From Ahrensia marina (lineage in GTDB: Bacteria > Pseudomonadota > Alphaproteobacteria > Rhizobiales > Rhizobiaceae), in contig NZ_JXMU01000001.1 in NCBI RefSeq assembly GCF_001293565.1, positions 62,001-126,000 on the forward strand: a DNA stretch of 64,000 nucleotides, read 5' to 3'. Shown one piece after another: positions 1-9,092 of this stretch. The position numbers and the translations under genes are program-made. The notes beneath the pieces were generated by a model that did not search any database, was not told the DNA's origin, and saw only the letters and a list, made by a program, of their open reading frames with translations. Numbering within the stretch: the stretch's first letter is position 1; each line of letters opens with the position of its first letter.

Positions 1-651
1 ACACGCGCACGCATGGTTTTCTACTCGAAAGACCGCGTTTCAGAGCCGCCGCAGACTTATGCTGACTTGGCTGACCCGAAATATAAAGGCCAGATTTGCG
101 CACGCTCATCTTCCAACATCTACATGTTGTCTCTTTTGGCTTCACAGATTGCCCACAATGGCGAAGAAGCAGCAACTGAATTTGCACAGGGCCTAAAAGA
201 CAATCTGGCACGTGACCCTCAAGGCGGCGACACAGACCAGTTGCGTGGTATCGTATCAGGCGAATGTGACATTGCCGTCGCTAACTCCTACTACTTTGCC
301 CGCGCAATCCGCACTGACGTGGAAAATCTCTCCGCTGATATCGATCAGATCGGTTGGGTTTTCCCTGATCAGGACGGCAACGGCACACATGTTAACGTTT
401 CTGCAGCTGGCCTTTTGAAAAATGCGCCTAACAAGGAAAATGCAGTTAAGTTCTTGGAATATCTCGCATCTGATTCTGCACAGCAGTATTTTGCAGCGGG
501 CAATGACGAGTTCCCGGTTGTTGAAGGTGCAGAGCGTTCCGCTTCAGTTACCGAACTAGGTGAATTTAAAGCTGACGAGCTAAACCTGTCCAAACTTGGT
601 GAGAACCAAGCCAAAGCACAGGAAATCTACAACGCTGTTGGTTACAAATAA
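1..651 (+). CDS. Iron(III) ABC transporter substrate-binding protein, 5'-truncated
   Basis: This is the C-terminal part of a periplasmic ferric-iron binding protein of the FutA/FbpA/AfuA type. The reading frame is open from base 1, so the start lies upstream of the window and the ATG at 13 is internal. The visible part has the family's tandem-tyrosine iron-binding motif (NSYYFARAI, around codons 95-103 of the visible frame), followed by the conserved 'FPDQDGNGTHVNVSAAGL' segment. It would deliver Fe3+ to an inner-membrane permease, and the convergent gene at 697-2391 encodes a matching fused permease. A strong hairpin terminator follows 50 bases after the stop. Family assignment is firm; the exact substrate (free Fe3+ or a chelate) cannot be read from sequence. 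Confidence 0.85.
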   Translation, partial: TRARMVFYSKDRVSEPPQTYADLADPKYKGQICARSSSNIYMLSLLASQIAHNGEEAATEFAQGLKDNLARDPQGGDTDQLRGIVSGECDIAVANSYYFARAIRTDVENLSADIDQIGWVFPDQDGNGTHVNVSAAGLLKNAPNKENAVKFLEYLASDSAQQYFAAGNDEFPVVEGAERSASVTELGEFKADELNLSKLGENQAKAQEIYNAVGYK

Positions 652-696
652 GCTCGCTAAAATCGAAGGTTGTATCCTTCGGTTGAGCTAGATTTA

Positions 697-2391
697 TCAG
701 CCCGCGACTTCGGTTGCGGGCTTTTTGTTTGCCTTGCCGACAATCGGCAATGAAATCTCGCTATGATGGCGCGGGCGTGAGCCTGCAATTGTGAAGCACA
801 AGATGATCACCGGCAGCAGACCGAATGCAACAATGATAAGTGAAGGCACCGCCGCCTGCGCCAGACGTTCATCCGATGCCAGCCGATAAGCCTGCACAGC
901 AAGTGTATCAAAGTTAAAAGGCCGCAAAATAAGCGTCGCAGGTAATTCCTTCATTGTATCAACAAAAACAATAAGCAAGCCTGTCAGCAAGCTGGCCCGC
1001 ATAAGCGGCAAATGCACTTTTAAAAACATGCGCATACCGTTCGCACCAAGCGAGCGTGACACGGCATCAACATTTGGTTTGATGGCACTCATTCCAGTAT
1101 CAAATGCAGAGAGCGCCGCTGCCATAAAACGTACCGCATAGGCGAAAATCAGGATGATAATCGAGCCTGAAAGCAACAACCCGCTGGAAACATCGAAATT
1201 CTCACGCAAATATGCGTCAAGCGCGTTGTCGAATGCAGCCATCGGCACAAGCAAACCGACCGCAATCACGCCGCCCGGAATGGCATATCCAAGCCCTGCC
1301 AGCATCTTTGCTTTTTCAGCCCGGCGACTTGGATAAAGCCGCGCCCAGTAACCAACCAGAACGGCACCCAAAACCGTAAACACGGCTGCAATGGACGAAA
1401 CGATGAGCGAATTTGAAATGAAGTGGACATAGCGGGATGTAAACGGGTTTTGTCCTGATTCCACAGCCATCTGAGCTAGCACAATGACCGGAATAAGGAA
1501 CCCGAAAAGTATCGGCGTCAAACAAATAAGAAAAGCTACGCCGGAGCGCCAACCGTTCAACTTGTGAGGCGCCATGGCCTCAACACGTTTGCCTGCCTCA
1601 TGATGTTTGGCTGCGCCGCGTTGAGCCTTTTCCAGAAAAACCAGGAACAAAGCCACGAGCAAAAGACAAAAAGCCAATTGCGCCGCTGCAGCACGGTCTC
1701 CCATTGAAAACCACGCTTGGTAAATACCGGTCGCAAAAGTTTGCACACCGAAATGGGCAACCGTACCAAAATCAGCCACTGTCTCCATCAAAACCAGAAT
1801 AACGCCGCCGGCAATCGCAGGACGCGCGACAGGCAGACTGACACGCAAAAATGCCGACCACGGTTTATGTCCGAGCGTTCGCGCCGCGAAATAGGCTGTT
1901 GGTGACTGGCGTAAAAACGCGGCACGCGCCAGCAAATACACATACGGATACAATACAAAGATCAGCATTAATGCCGCGCCGCCCAATGACCGTACTTCCG
2001 GAAACCAATAATCGCGCGGCCCCCATCCGGTTACGTCACGCAGTAGACTTTGTACCGCACCGGGATGATCGAGCAAATCCGTATAGGCATAAGCAAGAAC
2101 ATAGGCAGGGAACGCCAGCGGCAATGCCAGCAGAAATTCAAACAAACGGCGGCCGGGAAATTGGCAAGTTGTCACCAGCCAAGCCGTCGCTGTGCCAATA
2201 ACTGCCGAGCCAATACCAACGAAAAAAATCAGTTGCGCTGTCGCCCATATGAAACGGGGCATGACAGTGGTAGCCAACCCTGTCCATGTATCAAAAGTGC
2301 CGGTGAAAGCAGAAATCGCAACCGCAACGATTGGCACCAGACAAAGTCCAGCAAAAAGGCCTACAGCGGCTTTAAATGAATAACGGCCCAA
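697..2391 (-). CDS. Iron(III) ABC transporter permease, fused two-domain (FbpB/SfuB type)
   Basis: Inner-membrane permease of about 564 residues with two binding-protein-dependent transport domains in one chain, as usual for the ferric-iron FbpB/AfuB family. About a dozen hydrophobic segments are visible. EAA-type loops occur near residues 165-195 (ARTLGHKPWSAFLRVSLP) and 445-465 (SRSLGANGMRMFLKVHLP). The frame opens with TTG (2391-2389), because a stop codon lies a few codons upstream and the next ATG is at codon 44, inside the first transport domain; TTG is therefore the best start. It faces the binding-protein gene instead of following it, which is unusual, and no ATP-binding subunit is visible, so the ATPase must be encoded elsewhere. 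Confidence 0.83.
   Translation of the reverse strand: MGRYSFKAAVGLFAGLCLVPIVAVAISAFTGTFDTWTGLATTVMPRFIWATAQLIFFVGIGSAVIGTATAWLVTTCQFPGRRLFEFLLALPLAFPAYVLAYAYTDLLDHPGAVQSLLRDVTGWGPRDYWFPEVRSLGGAALMLIFVLYPYVYLLARAAFLRQSPTAYFAARTLGHKPWSAFLRVSLPVARPAIAGGVILVLMETVADFGTVAHFGVQTFATGIYQAWFSMGDRAAAAQLAFCLLLVALFLVFLEKAQRGAAKHHEAGKRVEAMAPHKLNGWRSGVAFLICLTPILFGFLIPVIVLAQMAVESGQNPFTSRYVHFISNSLIVSSIAAVFTVLGAVLVGYWARLYPSRRAEKAKMLAGLGYAIPGGVIAVGLLVPMAAFDNALDAYLRENFDVSSGLLLSGSIIILIFAYAVRFMAAALSAFDTGMSAIKPNVDAVSRSLGANGMRMFLKVHLPLMRASLLTGLLIVFVDTMKELPATLILRPFNFDTLAVQAYRLASDERLAQAAVPSLIIVAFGLLPVIILCFTIAGSRPRHHSEISLPIVGKANKKPATEVAG
699..727 (+). terminator. Rho-independent terminator of the iron-binding protein gene
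   Basis: A 10-bp stem (AGCCCGCGAC / GTTGCGGGCT, with one G-T pair) closes a TTCG tetraloop and is followed by a T run on the + strand. It starts at the last base of the convergent permease's stop codon and otherwise lies inside its final codons, so the same bases serve as terminator on one strand and coding sequence on the other. Confidence 0.8.
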
Positions 2392-2513
2392 CTCATTACC
2401 AACTTAAATTGAAATTACGGCTCATGCTAAATTAAGTGGAGTAAATGAAACATATTTTAGCGTCAACCGACCATCAGCTTGCAACAAGGTCGCACCAAAC
2501 GATGTTTTACCAC

Positions 2514-3533
2514 CTATTCGCCAGCTCTAGTAAACCGATATAATGTATGTTGCGTAAGCGTCTCGTCCGGCATCAATACGACTTCGGGAAAGGCTGTATG
2601 GTTTATCGCATCCGGCCAGATCTGCGTTTCAAGACAAATACCGGCACCTTGTTTATAGGTAAGACTATCAAGACCGGCATCAGAGACAGACAGGCTACCG
2701 CTTCCATAAACATGCACGCCCGGCTCTGTCGTAAGTACATCCATTTCCACGCCCGAAGAAGGCGCAACCAGCCGCGCAACTTCTGTCAATGAACGGCGCG
2801 TATCGGCAAGACAGAAATTGTGGTCATAATTTTTGAAATCGCCAATGGGACGCAGCCCTCTAAAATCAAACAGAGTATGACTGACGTCAGCGATTTCGCC
2901 GGTCGGTGCATTTGTATCATCCGAAACAAGATAGCGCTCTGCATCTACCCGCAAACGGTGCAGATTAATGTCATTTAACCCACCATCTTCAAGGTTGAAA
3001 TAATTATGATTGACCAAGTTGCATAGTGTCGGCTGGTCCGACTGCGCGACCAGCTCGATGCTTAGTGCATTATCATCGGTCAGCTTATAGATGCACTGCG
3101 CGGTAAGGTTACCGGGATAGCCTTGATCTCCGTCCGCACTAACAATTTCGAGCGTGACTGAACTGTCGCTCACATCAACAATGTCCCAGCACCGGCTAAA
3201 AAAACCGTCAGGACCGCCATGCAGATGATGCACATCACCCTCGCCCCTCGCCAAATTATATTCGACACCGGCGATCTGACATTTACCGTTTGAGACCCGG
3301 TTTGCACAGCGGCCAACAATTGCGCCAAAGAAAGTGCGATTGTTTTCATACGCTGAAAGCGTATCAAAACCGAGAACCAGAGGTGCGTCATGTCCTTGCA
3401 GGCGCAAATCCTGCACGGCAGCACCATAGGTGATTATTGAAGCGGTTAGAGCTCCATTACGCAGTTTAATCCTTTTGACTGGAGAACCTTTTTTAGTGGT
3501 TCCCCAATCTTCAATATTCGCCGCTTCAAGCAT
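2514..3533 (-). CDS. galM: Aldose 1-epimerase (galactose mutarotase family)
   Basis: A 339-residue mutarotase-family enzyme, interconverting alpha and beta anomers of aldoses in the cytoplasm. Recognisable features are the N-terminal 'GFDTLSAYENNRTFFGAIVGR' region with the conserved N-R pair, the HHLHGG motif near residue 105 carrying a substrate-binding His, the 'LCNLVNHNYFNL' segment near residue 175 with the catalytic His, and the C-terminal 'CLETQIWPDAINH' containing the catalytic Glu. The start ATG overlaps the stop codon of the upstream aldehyde dehydrogenase by one base (TAATG), so the two genes are translationally coupled. The pairing suggests sugar or sugar-acid catabolism, but the true substrate is unknown. 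Confidence 0.85.
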   Translation of the reverse strand: MLEAANIEDWGTTKKGSPVKRIKLRNGALTASIITYGAAVQDLRLQGHDAPLVLGFDTLSAYENNRTFFGAIVGRCANRVSNGKCQIAGVEYNLARGEGDVHHLHGGPDGFFSRCWDIVDVSDSSVTLEIVSADGDQGYPGNLTAQCIYKLTDDNALSIELVAQSDQPTLCNLVNHNYFNLEDGGLNDINLHRLRVDAERYLVSDDTNAPTGEIADVSHTLFDFRGLRPIGDFKNYDHNFCLADTRRSLTEVARLVAPSSGVEMDVLTTEPGVHVYGSGSLSVSDAGLDSLTYKQGAGICLETQIWPDAINHTAFPEVVLMPDETLTQHTLYRFTRAGE

Positions 3534-4990
3534 TACATGCCCAAACCGCCAACAGCGACATATTTAACATCGAGATAGTCATCAATGCCCTGGTGTCCGC
3601 CTTCTTTGCCAAGGCCGGATTGTTTGACCCCGCCAAACGGTGCTTCCGGCGTTGCAATCACGCCCTCATTGATGCCCACAAGACCATATTTCAAATCTTC
3701 CATCATACGCCAAGAACGGCCGAGATTTTGCGTATAAACATAGGCGGCGAGACCAAAAACCGTATCATTGGCCATCGCAACGGCTTCTTCTTCTTTTTCA
3801 AATTTGAACACAGGCGCAACGGGACCAAAAATCTCTTCTTTGGAGAATCGCATTTCCTGTGTCGCATCGACAATCACCGTTGGCTGGAAAAATGTCTGTC
3901 CGCATTCGTGGCGACCGCCGCCAACAGTTACCTTTGCGCCCCTTTGAACGGCATCACCAACCAGCTCTTCCACTTTAGCGATAGCCGCCTCATTGATGAG
4001 CGGCCCCTGCACCACACCGTCCTCATTGCCTTCGCCAACTTTCATGGATGCGGTTGCTTCGGTCAGCTTTTTAACAAAGCTATCGTAAATTCCGGCTTGA
4101 ACGTAAAAGCGGTTTGTACAAACACATGTCTGGCCCGCATTTCTAAATTTCGCGGCAATAGCGCCTGCAATCGCAGTATCAATATCGGCATCATCAAACA
4201 CAATAAATGGTGCGTTGCCGCCAAGTTCCATCGAGACTTTTTTTACGGTATCAGCAGATTGCGCGAGCAGAATTTTGCCAACGCGTGTCGAGCCGGTAAA
4301 ACTGATTTTACGTACCTCTTCGCTTTCACACAGCGCTTTACCGATAGAGGGGGCGTCGCCTGTCAGAATATTGACAACACCGGCAGGAACCCCTGCCTTT
4401 TCCGCAATCAGCCCCCATGCAATCCCCGAATATGGCGTGAACTCGGAAGGCTTTATAATGATCGTACAACCGGCAGCCAGCGCCGGTCCAAGCTTGCGCG
4501 GAATCATTGATGACGGGAAGTTCCAGGGTGTAATCGCGGCAACCACGCCCACCGGCTCTTTCATCACCATCAAACGGCGTGTGGGAATCGGGCTTGGAAC
4601 AAGGTCGCCATAAACGCGGCGCCCTTCCTCTGCAAACCAGCGCAAGTACGCAGCCGAACCGCCGACTTCAGCGCGGGCTTCGGCAATTGGTTTACCCTGC
4701 TCCATGGTTAGCAATTGCGCCAGTTCTTCCTGATTTTCCAGAACCAGATCATGCATTTTCAATAGAATATTGGCGCGCTCAAGCGCTGTGGTTTTGCGCC
4801 ATGATTTGAATGCTTCTGCCGCCGCGCTGATCGCACGTTCGGTTTCTGCCGTAGAGCAGTCCGGTACATTGCCAATGGCTGCGCCGGTCGCGGGGTTATC
4901 AACGGTAATGGTCTTTCCGCTGTCGGCAGCAATCCAAACGCCATTGATATAGTTTTCTTCGCGTAGGAACTGGTTACCATTGGTAGACAT
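3533..4990 (-). CDS. gabD: NAD(P)-dependent succinate-semialdehyde dehydrogenase family protein
   Basis: An aldehyde dehydrogenase of 485 residues. It has the NAD-binding 'TPWNFP' and 'FTGSTRVGK' motifs, the general-base Glu in 'MELGGNAPF', and the catalytic Cys in 'GQTCVC', whose CxC pattern is typical of succinate-semialdehyde dehydrogenases. I place the start at the ATG at 4990 because a GGGAG ribosome-binding site lies eight bases upstream; a longer frame reaching 5053 has no such signal. Expected reaction: succinate semialdehyde to succinate. Coupling to an aldose epimerase leaves open a related role such as 2,5-dioxovalerate dehydrogenase in sugar-acid breakdown. Confidence 0.82.
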   Translation of the reverse strand: MSTNGNQFLREENYINGVWIAADSGKTITVDNPATGAAIGNVPDCSTAETERAISAAAEAFKSWRKTTALERANILLKMHDLVLENQEELAQLLTMEQGKPIAEARAEVGGSAAYLRWFAEEGRRVYGDLVPSPIPTRRLMVMKEPVGVVAAITPWNFPSSMIPRKLGPALAAGCTIIIKPSEFTPYSGIAWGLIAEKAGVPAGVVNILTGDAPSIGKALCESEEVRKISFTGSTRVGKILLAQSADTVKKVSMELGGNAPFIVFDDADIDTAIAGAIAAKFRNAGQTCVCTNRFYVQAGIYDSFVKKLTEATASMKVGEGNEDGVVQGPLINEAAIAKVEELVGDAVQRGAKVTVGGGRHECGQTFFQPTVIVDATQEMRFSKEEIFGPVAPVFKFEKEEEAVAMANDTVFGLAAYVYTQNLGRSWRMMEDLKYGLVGINEGVIATPEAPFGGVKQSGLGKEGGHQGIDDYLDVKYVAVGGLGM

Positions 4991-5206
4991 CGTATTTTCT
5001 CCCGCCAGATACGGCATTTTACAGATTATTTTATTTGCATCCTTGTAAGGCAATCATTAGATGCGTCAATGAGCTTTGGAATGATCAGCCATAATGTCGT
5101 CTAGAGCCTTTTACTTGCCAACGAAACCGTTTAGATACGCGGCAACAAGAATTAAAGTAAGCGCGCGGAAATCATTCGTAGTGCACAAAGTTAGAAGGAA
5201 TACACC

Positions 5207-5488
5207 GTGGCAGACACGTTTAACAAAGTGGCAGACATCATTGCCGACACCAGCGAAATTGATCGTGAAACGATTACGCCGGAAAGCCACACAATTGATG
5301 ATCTCGGCATCGACAGCCTTGATTTCCTCGATATCGTTTTCGCCATCGACAAAGAGTTTGGTATCAAAATCCCGCTTGAGCAGTGGACGCAGGACGTCAA
5401 TGACGGCAAAGTTCCTACTGAAGAATATTTCGTTCTCAAAAACCTTTGCGCCAAAATCAACGAACTCGTTGAAGCAAAGTCTGCTTGA
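5207..5488 (+). CDS. acpXL: Acyl carrier protein for very-long-chain fatty acid of lipid A
   Basis: A 93-residue specialised acyl carrier protein. The phosphopantetheine attachment site is Ser37 in the 'GIDSLDF' motif. Length, the '[15 protein letters not shown]' region and the following genes identify it as AcpXL, the carrier on which rhizobia and relatives build 27-hydroxyoctacosanoate-type chains for lipid A. The start is GTG at 5207, preceded by an AGAAGGA ribosome-binding site. It heads the operon running to lpxXL. In described rhizobial loci a dehydratase gene, fabZXL, follows directly; here only 32 bases separate it from the ketosynthase, so fabZXL is missing from this position. Confidence 0.92.
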   Translation: MADTFNKVADIIADTSEIDRETITPESHTIDDLGIDSLDFLDIVFAIDKEFGIKIPLEQWTQDVNDGKVPTEEYFVLKNLCAKINELVEAKSA

Positions 5489-5520
5489 TCACAATAATTA
5501 TTCAATAGCCGGAGGGCACC

Positions 5521-6735
5521 ATGAACGAACAGAACATGGACGGTCGTGACGTTGTTATTACCGGTATTGGAATGGTTTCGGCATTGGGCGTGGGCGCACA
5601 GCAAAACTGGGACAATCTTTCAGTAGGTGCCGCGCCGGTTTTTGATAGCGAGAAATTCGCGCCCTATACCGTGCATCCGCTGCCCGAAATCGACTGGGCA
5701 GAGCAGATATCCAAGCGCGACCAGCGCCAAATGGAGGCCTGGCAGCGCATTGGTACCTACACGGCCGGTTTGGCATTGGATGATGCCGGACTAAAAGACA
5801 AACAAGAATTCACATCGACAATGGATATGATTGTTGCTGCGGCAGGCGGTGAACGTGATGTTGATGTCGATACAATGATCCTTGCTGAAGCAGGAGGCGA
5901 CGCCTCGGACGCTGCGACTGTGGTTAATGAGAAACTCACCACAGAATTGCGCCCCACCCTATTTCTTGCACAGCTTTCCAACCTCTTGGCCGGCAATATT
6001 TCCATCGTGCACAAAGTTACCGGCTCATCACGTACCTTTATGGGTGAGGAAGGCGCTGGCATTTCTGCGGTCCTGACCGCTGCGGCACGTATCCGCGCGG
6101 GTCAAAGCACACATGTTCTTGTCGGTGCGTCCTTTAACACTGAACATCCGGATATGTTGCTTGGGTATGAAATCGGGCACCACTTGAAGCGTGATGGCTG
6201 GACCTCTGTCTGGCACCGTCAGGACAGTGAAGGCGGCGGCATTATAACCGGTTCCGGTGGCACATTTCTTGTTCTAGAAGCACGCAGCCATGCCGAAGCG
6301 CGCGGCGCGCGCATATATGCGACCTTGGAAAGTGTTGAAGCTGATCAAGGCAATAACGACCAAACAGCCACCGGCGAGCGTTTGGGAAAAATTAGCGCCG
6401 CGACAAAGCTAGGCGATGCAAATTACATCATTTCTGCTGCCTCCGGCGCCAAGGAACGCACGGAAATTGAAAAAGAATTTCTAAATTCAGCACTTAAAGC
6501 GGTGCCGGTGCGTGGTGTCGCATCAGCCGTTGGCCATATGCGTGAAGTACAGTTCCCGTTCGCTGTCGCATTGGCAGCATTAAGTTTGCATCATGAAAAA
6601 CCAGTCGAGCAAATGGACAGCCGGTTTGAGGTTGGCATAACCGACAAACCGGAGCGTGTAGGCGTATTAAGTCTCGGATATGAGGATGCGGAAGGCGCAG
6701 CATTATTAACACCTGCGAACGGAGGCAAAGTATAA
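5521..6735 (+). CDS. fabF2XL: Beta-ketoacyl-ACP synthase-like protein FabF2XL, catalytic residues lost
   Basis: Thiolase-fold ketosynthase of 404 residues in the position of fabF2XL in the VLCFA locus. The overall fold is recognisable ('VVITGIGMVSALG' at the start, 'GHMREVQFP' near 338). The active site is degenerate: where a ketosynthase has the nucleophilic Cys, this protein reads 'FMGEEGAG' (Glu near 177), and the 'NAHGT' His motif is replaced by 'ISAASGA' near 305. Only the last His (339) remains. This resembles the chain-length-factor (KS-beta) partners of type II polyketide synthases, and I infer a non-catalytic or modified role as heterodimer partner of FabF1XL. The next gene starts within its stop codon (TAATG), so the two are made in a coupled manner. 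A GGAGG ribosome-binding site precedes the ATG. Confidence 0.85.
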   Translation: MNEQNMDGRDVVITGIGMVSALGVGAQQNWDNLSVGAAPVFDSEKFAPYTVHPLPEIDWAEQISKRDQRQMEAWQRIGTYTAGLALDDAGLKDKQEFTSTMDMIVAAAGGERDVDVDTMILAEAGGDASDAATVVNEKLTTELRPTLFLAQLSNLLAGNISIVHKVTGSSRTFMGEEGAGISAVLTAAARIRAGQSTHVLVGASFNTEHPDMLLGYEIGHHLKRDGWTSVWHRQDSEGGGIITGSGGTFLVLEARSHAEARGARIYATLESVEADQGNNDQTATGERLGKISAATKLGDANYIISAASGAKERTEIEKEFLNSALKAVPVRGVASAVGHMREVQFPFAVALAALSLHHEKPVEQMDSRFEVGITDKPERVGVLSLGYEDAEGAALLTPANGGKV

Positions 6736-8018
6736 TGTCAAAGTTCACCGATCAAAGTGGCCGCCCGATTATTGCCATTACCGGCGCAGGCGTCGTTTCA
6801 TCCCTTGGCCGGGGTAAAAAGGACAATTGGGATAAGCTGACCGGCGGCGAGTCCGGCATTCACAAGATTACCCGTTTTCCTCAAGACCATCTGCGCACAA
6901 CAATCGCCGGAACTGTCGATTTCATGACGGCTCCCGAAGAAGGTTCCGCCGCGCTGACCTATGCGTTGGCTGAAGCGGCCGCCCTTGAGGCGATTGAGGA
7001 AGCAGATATTTCTGCAACTGACTTTGGCGGCCAATTGTGTCTGGCGGCACCACCCGTCGAACTTGAATGGCAGCACCGTTTTCAATTAAACGCCGAAGGC
7101 GCGGACCTTACGCCTGCGATGCAAAGCTATGACCGGCTGTTGCTAGCGGCAAGGTCAAACCAGCATCCTTCGTTTTCTCCCTCTGTGAAATTTGCTGCGA
7201 CAGCACGCCGCCTTCAAGATCGTATCGGCGCGCGTGGACTGCCTGTCACCTTGTCGACAGCATGCGCTTCCGGCGCAACAGCCATTCAAATGGGCGTGGA
7301 AGCTCTTCGCCGCGGTGAAAGCGAGCGCGCAATCGCCATTGGAACAGACGGTTCGGTCACAGCCGAAGCGCTTATTCGCTTTTCATTGCTTTCAGCGCTC
7401 TCCACGCAAAATGAAGAACCGCACAAAGCATCCAAGCCGTTCTCCAAAGACCGTGACGGTTTTGTCATGGCAGAAGGCGCTGGCGCGCTGGTACTGGAAA
7501 CGCTAGAAGCGGCGACAGCCCGGGGCGCGACAATTCTGGGCGTTCTGGAAGGCTGCGGCGAATGTGCCGATGATTTCCACCGCACGCGTTCAAAGCCGGA
7601 TGGATCACCGGCGATCGCAGCCGTTCGCGCAGCATTGGAAGATGCGGGCGTAACACCGGAAGAGATTAATTATATCAATGCACACGGCACTTCCACACCC
7701 GAAAATGACAAAATGGAATGCATGTCTCTAATGTCCATATTCGGTGAAAAATTGGGTGGCACGCCGATATCGTCAAACAAATCCATGATTGGCCATACAT
7801 TGACAGCAGCCGGCGCAATTGAAGCCGTATTTTCACTGCTGACAATTCGAAATGGCGTCATTCCGCCAACCATCAATCATGTCAATCCTGACCCTGCTCT
7901 TGAAATTGATGCGGTTCCAAATGAAAAGCGTGAAGCGGACGTTCGGCGCGTGTTATCAAATTCATTTGGCTTTGGTGGGCAAAATGCCTGCCTTGTCATT
8001 GGACGCGAACCCGCTTAG
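6735..8018 (+). CDS. fabF1XL: Beta-ketoacyl-ACP synthase FabF1XL (catalytically complete)
   Basis: A 427-residue FabF-type condensing enzyme with the full Cys-His-His triad: Cys177 in 'STACASG', His317 in 'NAHGTST' and His354 in 'SMIGHTLTAAGA', plus the C-terminal 'SNSFGFGGQNA' motif. It would extend AcpXL-bound acyl chains by decarboxylative condensation with malonyl-ACP. Its start overlaps the stop of fabF2XL by one base, suggesting a stoichiometric pair. Of the two ketosynthases in this locus it is the only one with an intact active site. Confidence 0.9.
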   Translation: MSKFTDQSGRPIIAITGAGVVSSLGRGKKDNWDKLTGGESGIHKITRFPQDHLRTTIAGTVDFMTAPEEGSAALTYALAEAAALEAIEEADISATDFGGQLCLAAPPVELEWQHRFQLNAEGADLTPAMQSYDRLLLAARSNQHPSFSPSVKFAATARRLQDRIGARGLPVTLSTACASGATAIQMGVEALRRGESERAIAIGTDGSVTAEALIRFSLLSALSTQNEEPHKASKPFSKDRDGFVMAEGAGALVLETLEAATARGATILGVLEGCGECADDFHRTRSKPDGSPAIAAVRAALEDAGVTPEEINYINAHGTSTPENDKMECMSLMSIFGEKLGGTPISSNKSMIGHTLTAAGAIEAVFSLLTIRNGVIPPTINHVNPDPALEIDAVPNEKREADVRRVLSNSFGFGGQNACLVIGREPA

Positions 8019-8055
8019 AGCCTTTCGTCAAACGAAAATAACATATAGGTGGCCC

Positions 8056-9084
8056 ATGCACGCGCTACAGCTTGTCGAAGATCGTAAACTCGAGCTTGTT
8101 GAAGTTCCCGAACCCGATGCACCGGGCTTGGGGGAAGTTCAATTGCGTATTAAAGCTGTCGCACTCAATCATATTGACGTGTGGGGTTGGCGCGGTATGG
8201 CTTTTGCGAAACGCAAACTACCGCTAACTGTTGGCGCGGAAGCGTCCGCTATTGTTGAATCTGTTGGTCCGGGCGTATCAAACCTTTTGCCGGGACAGCT
8301 TGTTTCAATCTTTGGCGCACGCACATGCGGTCTTTGCCGCGCATGCAAAGAAGGCCGGGACAATCATTGTGAAAATGTCGGCGGGGTTCACGGCTTTCAC
8401 TTAGACGGATTTGCACAGGAGCTGGTGAATATGCCCGCGCGCAATCTTGTCCCCGCCCCTCCCGGTGTTGATGAAATCGGCGCTGCTGTTTCACCTATTA
8501 CATTTGGTACAGTCGAGCACATGTTGTTTGACAATGCGAAGCTGGAGCCGGGCGAGACTATTCTTATTCACGCCGGCGGTTCCGGCATTGGGTCAGCTGC
8601 CATCCAGCTTGCTAAAAAGATGGGCTGCACGGTAATCACAACCGTTGGATCAGATGCAAAAATAGAGCCCGCTAAAGCGCTTGGAGCTGACCACGTCATC
8701 AATTACCGCGAAGACCGCTTTGAAGGCGTTGTGCGCAAACTCACAAAGAAAAAAGGCGTTGATGTTGTCTTTGAACATGTCGGTGCCGATACTTGGGCAG
8801 GCTCCATGCTTTGTATGAAGCGCGGCGGCAGACTGGTCACTTGCGGTTCGACATCCGGCGTTTCCACCTCAATGAACCTTATGATGCTGTTTCAACAGCA
8901 ATTGCGTCTTATTGGCTCATTCGGCTGCAATATGCGCAATATGGAAGACGCGATGCAGAAGATGGCACGCGGCATTGTGCATCCCGTGGTTGATACAGAA
9001 GCGGGCTTTGACGATATAGGCAAAGCACTTGAGCGTATGGAAACCCGTGATGTATTCGGCAAGATCATTCTGCGCGTTTCCTGA
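8056..9084 (+). CDS. adh2XL: Zinc-binding alcohol dehydrogenase of the VLCFA locus
   Basis: Medium-chain dehydrogenase/reductase of 342 residues. The structural-zinc Cys cluster is visible as 'CGLCRACKEGRDNHC' (about 93-107), and the Rossmann motif is 'HAGGSGIGSAA' near residue 172. The start at 8056 is supported by an AGGTGG ribosome-binding site; a longer frame from 7852 would overlap fabF1XL heavily and is rejected. Its position between fabF1XL and lpxXL matches adh2XL of rhizobial VLCFA clusters. The reaction is not settled: an enoyl or keto reduction during chain elongation is a plausible inference. Confidence 0.85.
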   Translation: MHALQLVEDRKLELVEVPEPDAPGLGEVQLRIKAVALNHIDVWGWRGMAFAKRKLPLTVGAEASAIVESVGPGVSNLLPGQLVSIFGARTCGLCRACKEGRDNHCENVGGVHGFHLDGFAQELVNMPARNLVPAPPGVDEIGAAVSPITFGTVEHMLFDNAKLEPGETILIHAGGSGIGSAAIQLAKKMGCTVITTVGSDAKIEPAKALGADHVINYREDRFEGVVRKLTKKKGVDVVFEHVGADTWAGSMLCMKRGGRLVTCGSTSGVSTSMNLMMLFQQQLRLIGSFGCNMRNMEDAMQKMARGIVHPVVDTEAGFDDIGKALERMETRDVFGKIILRVS

Positions 9085-9092
9085 TAAGTGTC

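Noticed and set aside
3593-4510. Long open frame (305 codons) opposite the semialdehyde dehydrogenase gene
   Set aside because: Antisense to a convincing gabD; composition is rich in His/Asn/Cys/Phe without any domain and there is no ribosome-binding site.
8018-8050. Short TTTCGT/ACGAAA palindrome between fabF1XL and adh2XL as a mobile repeat
   Set aside because: Only one clear copy was seen in the window; arms are too short to call a repeat family.
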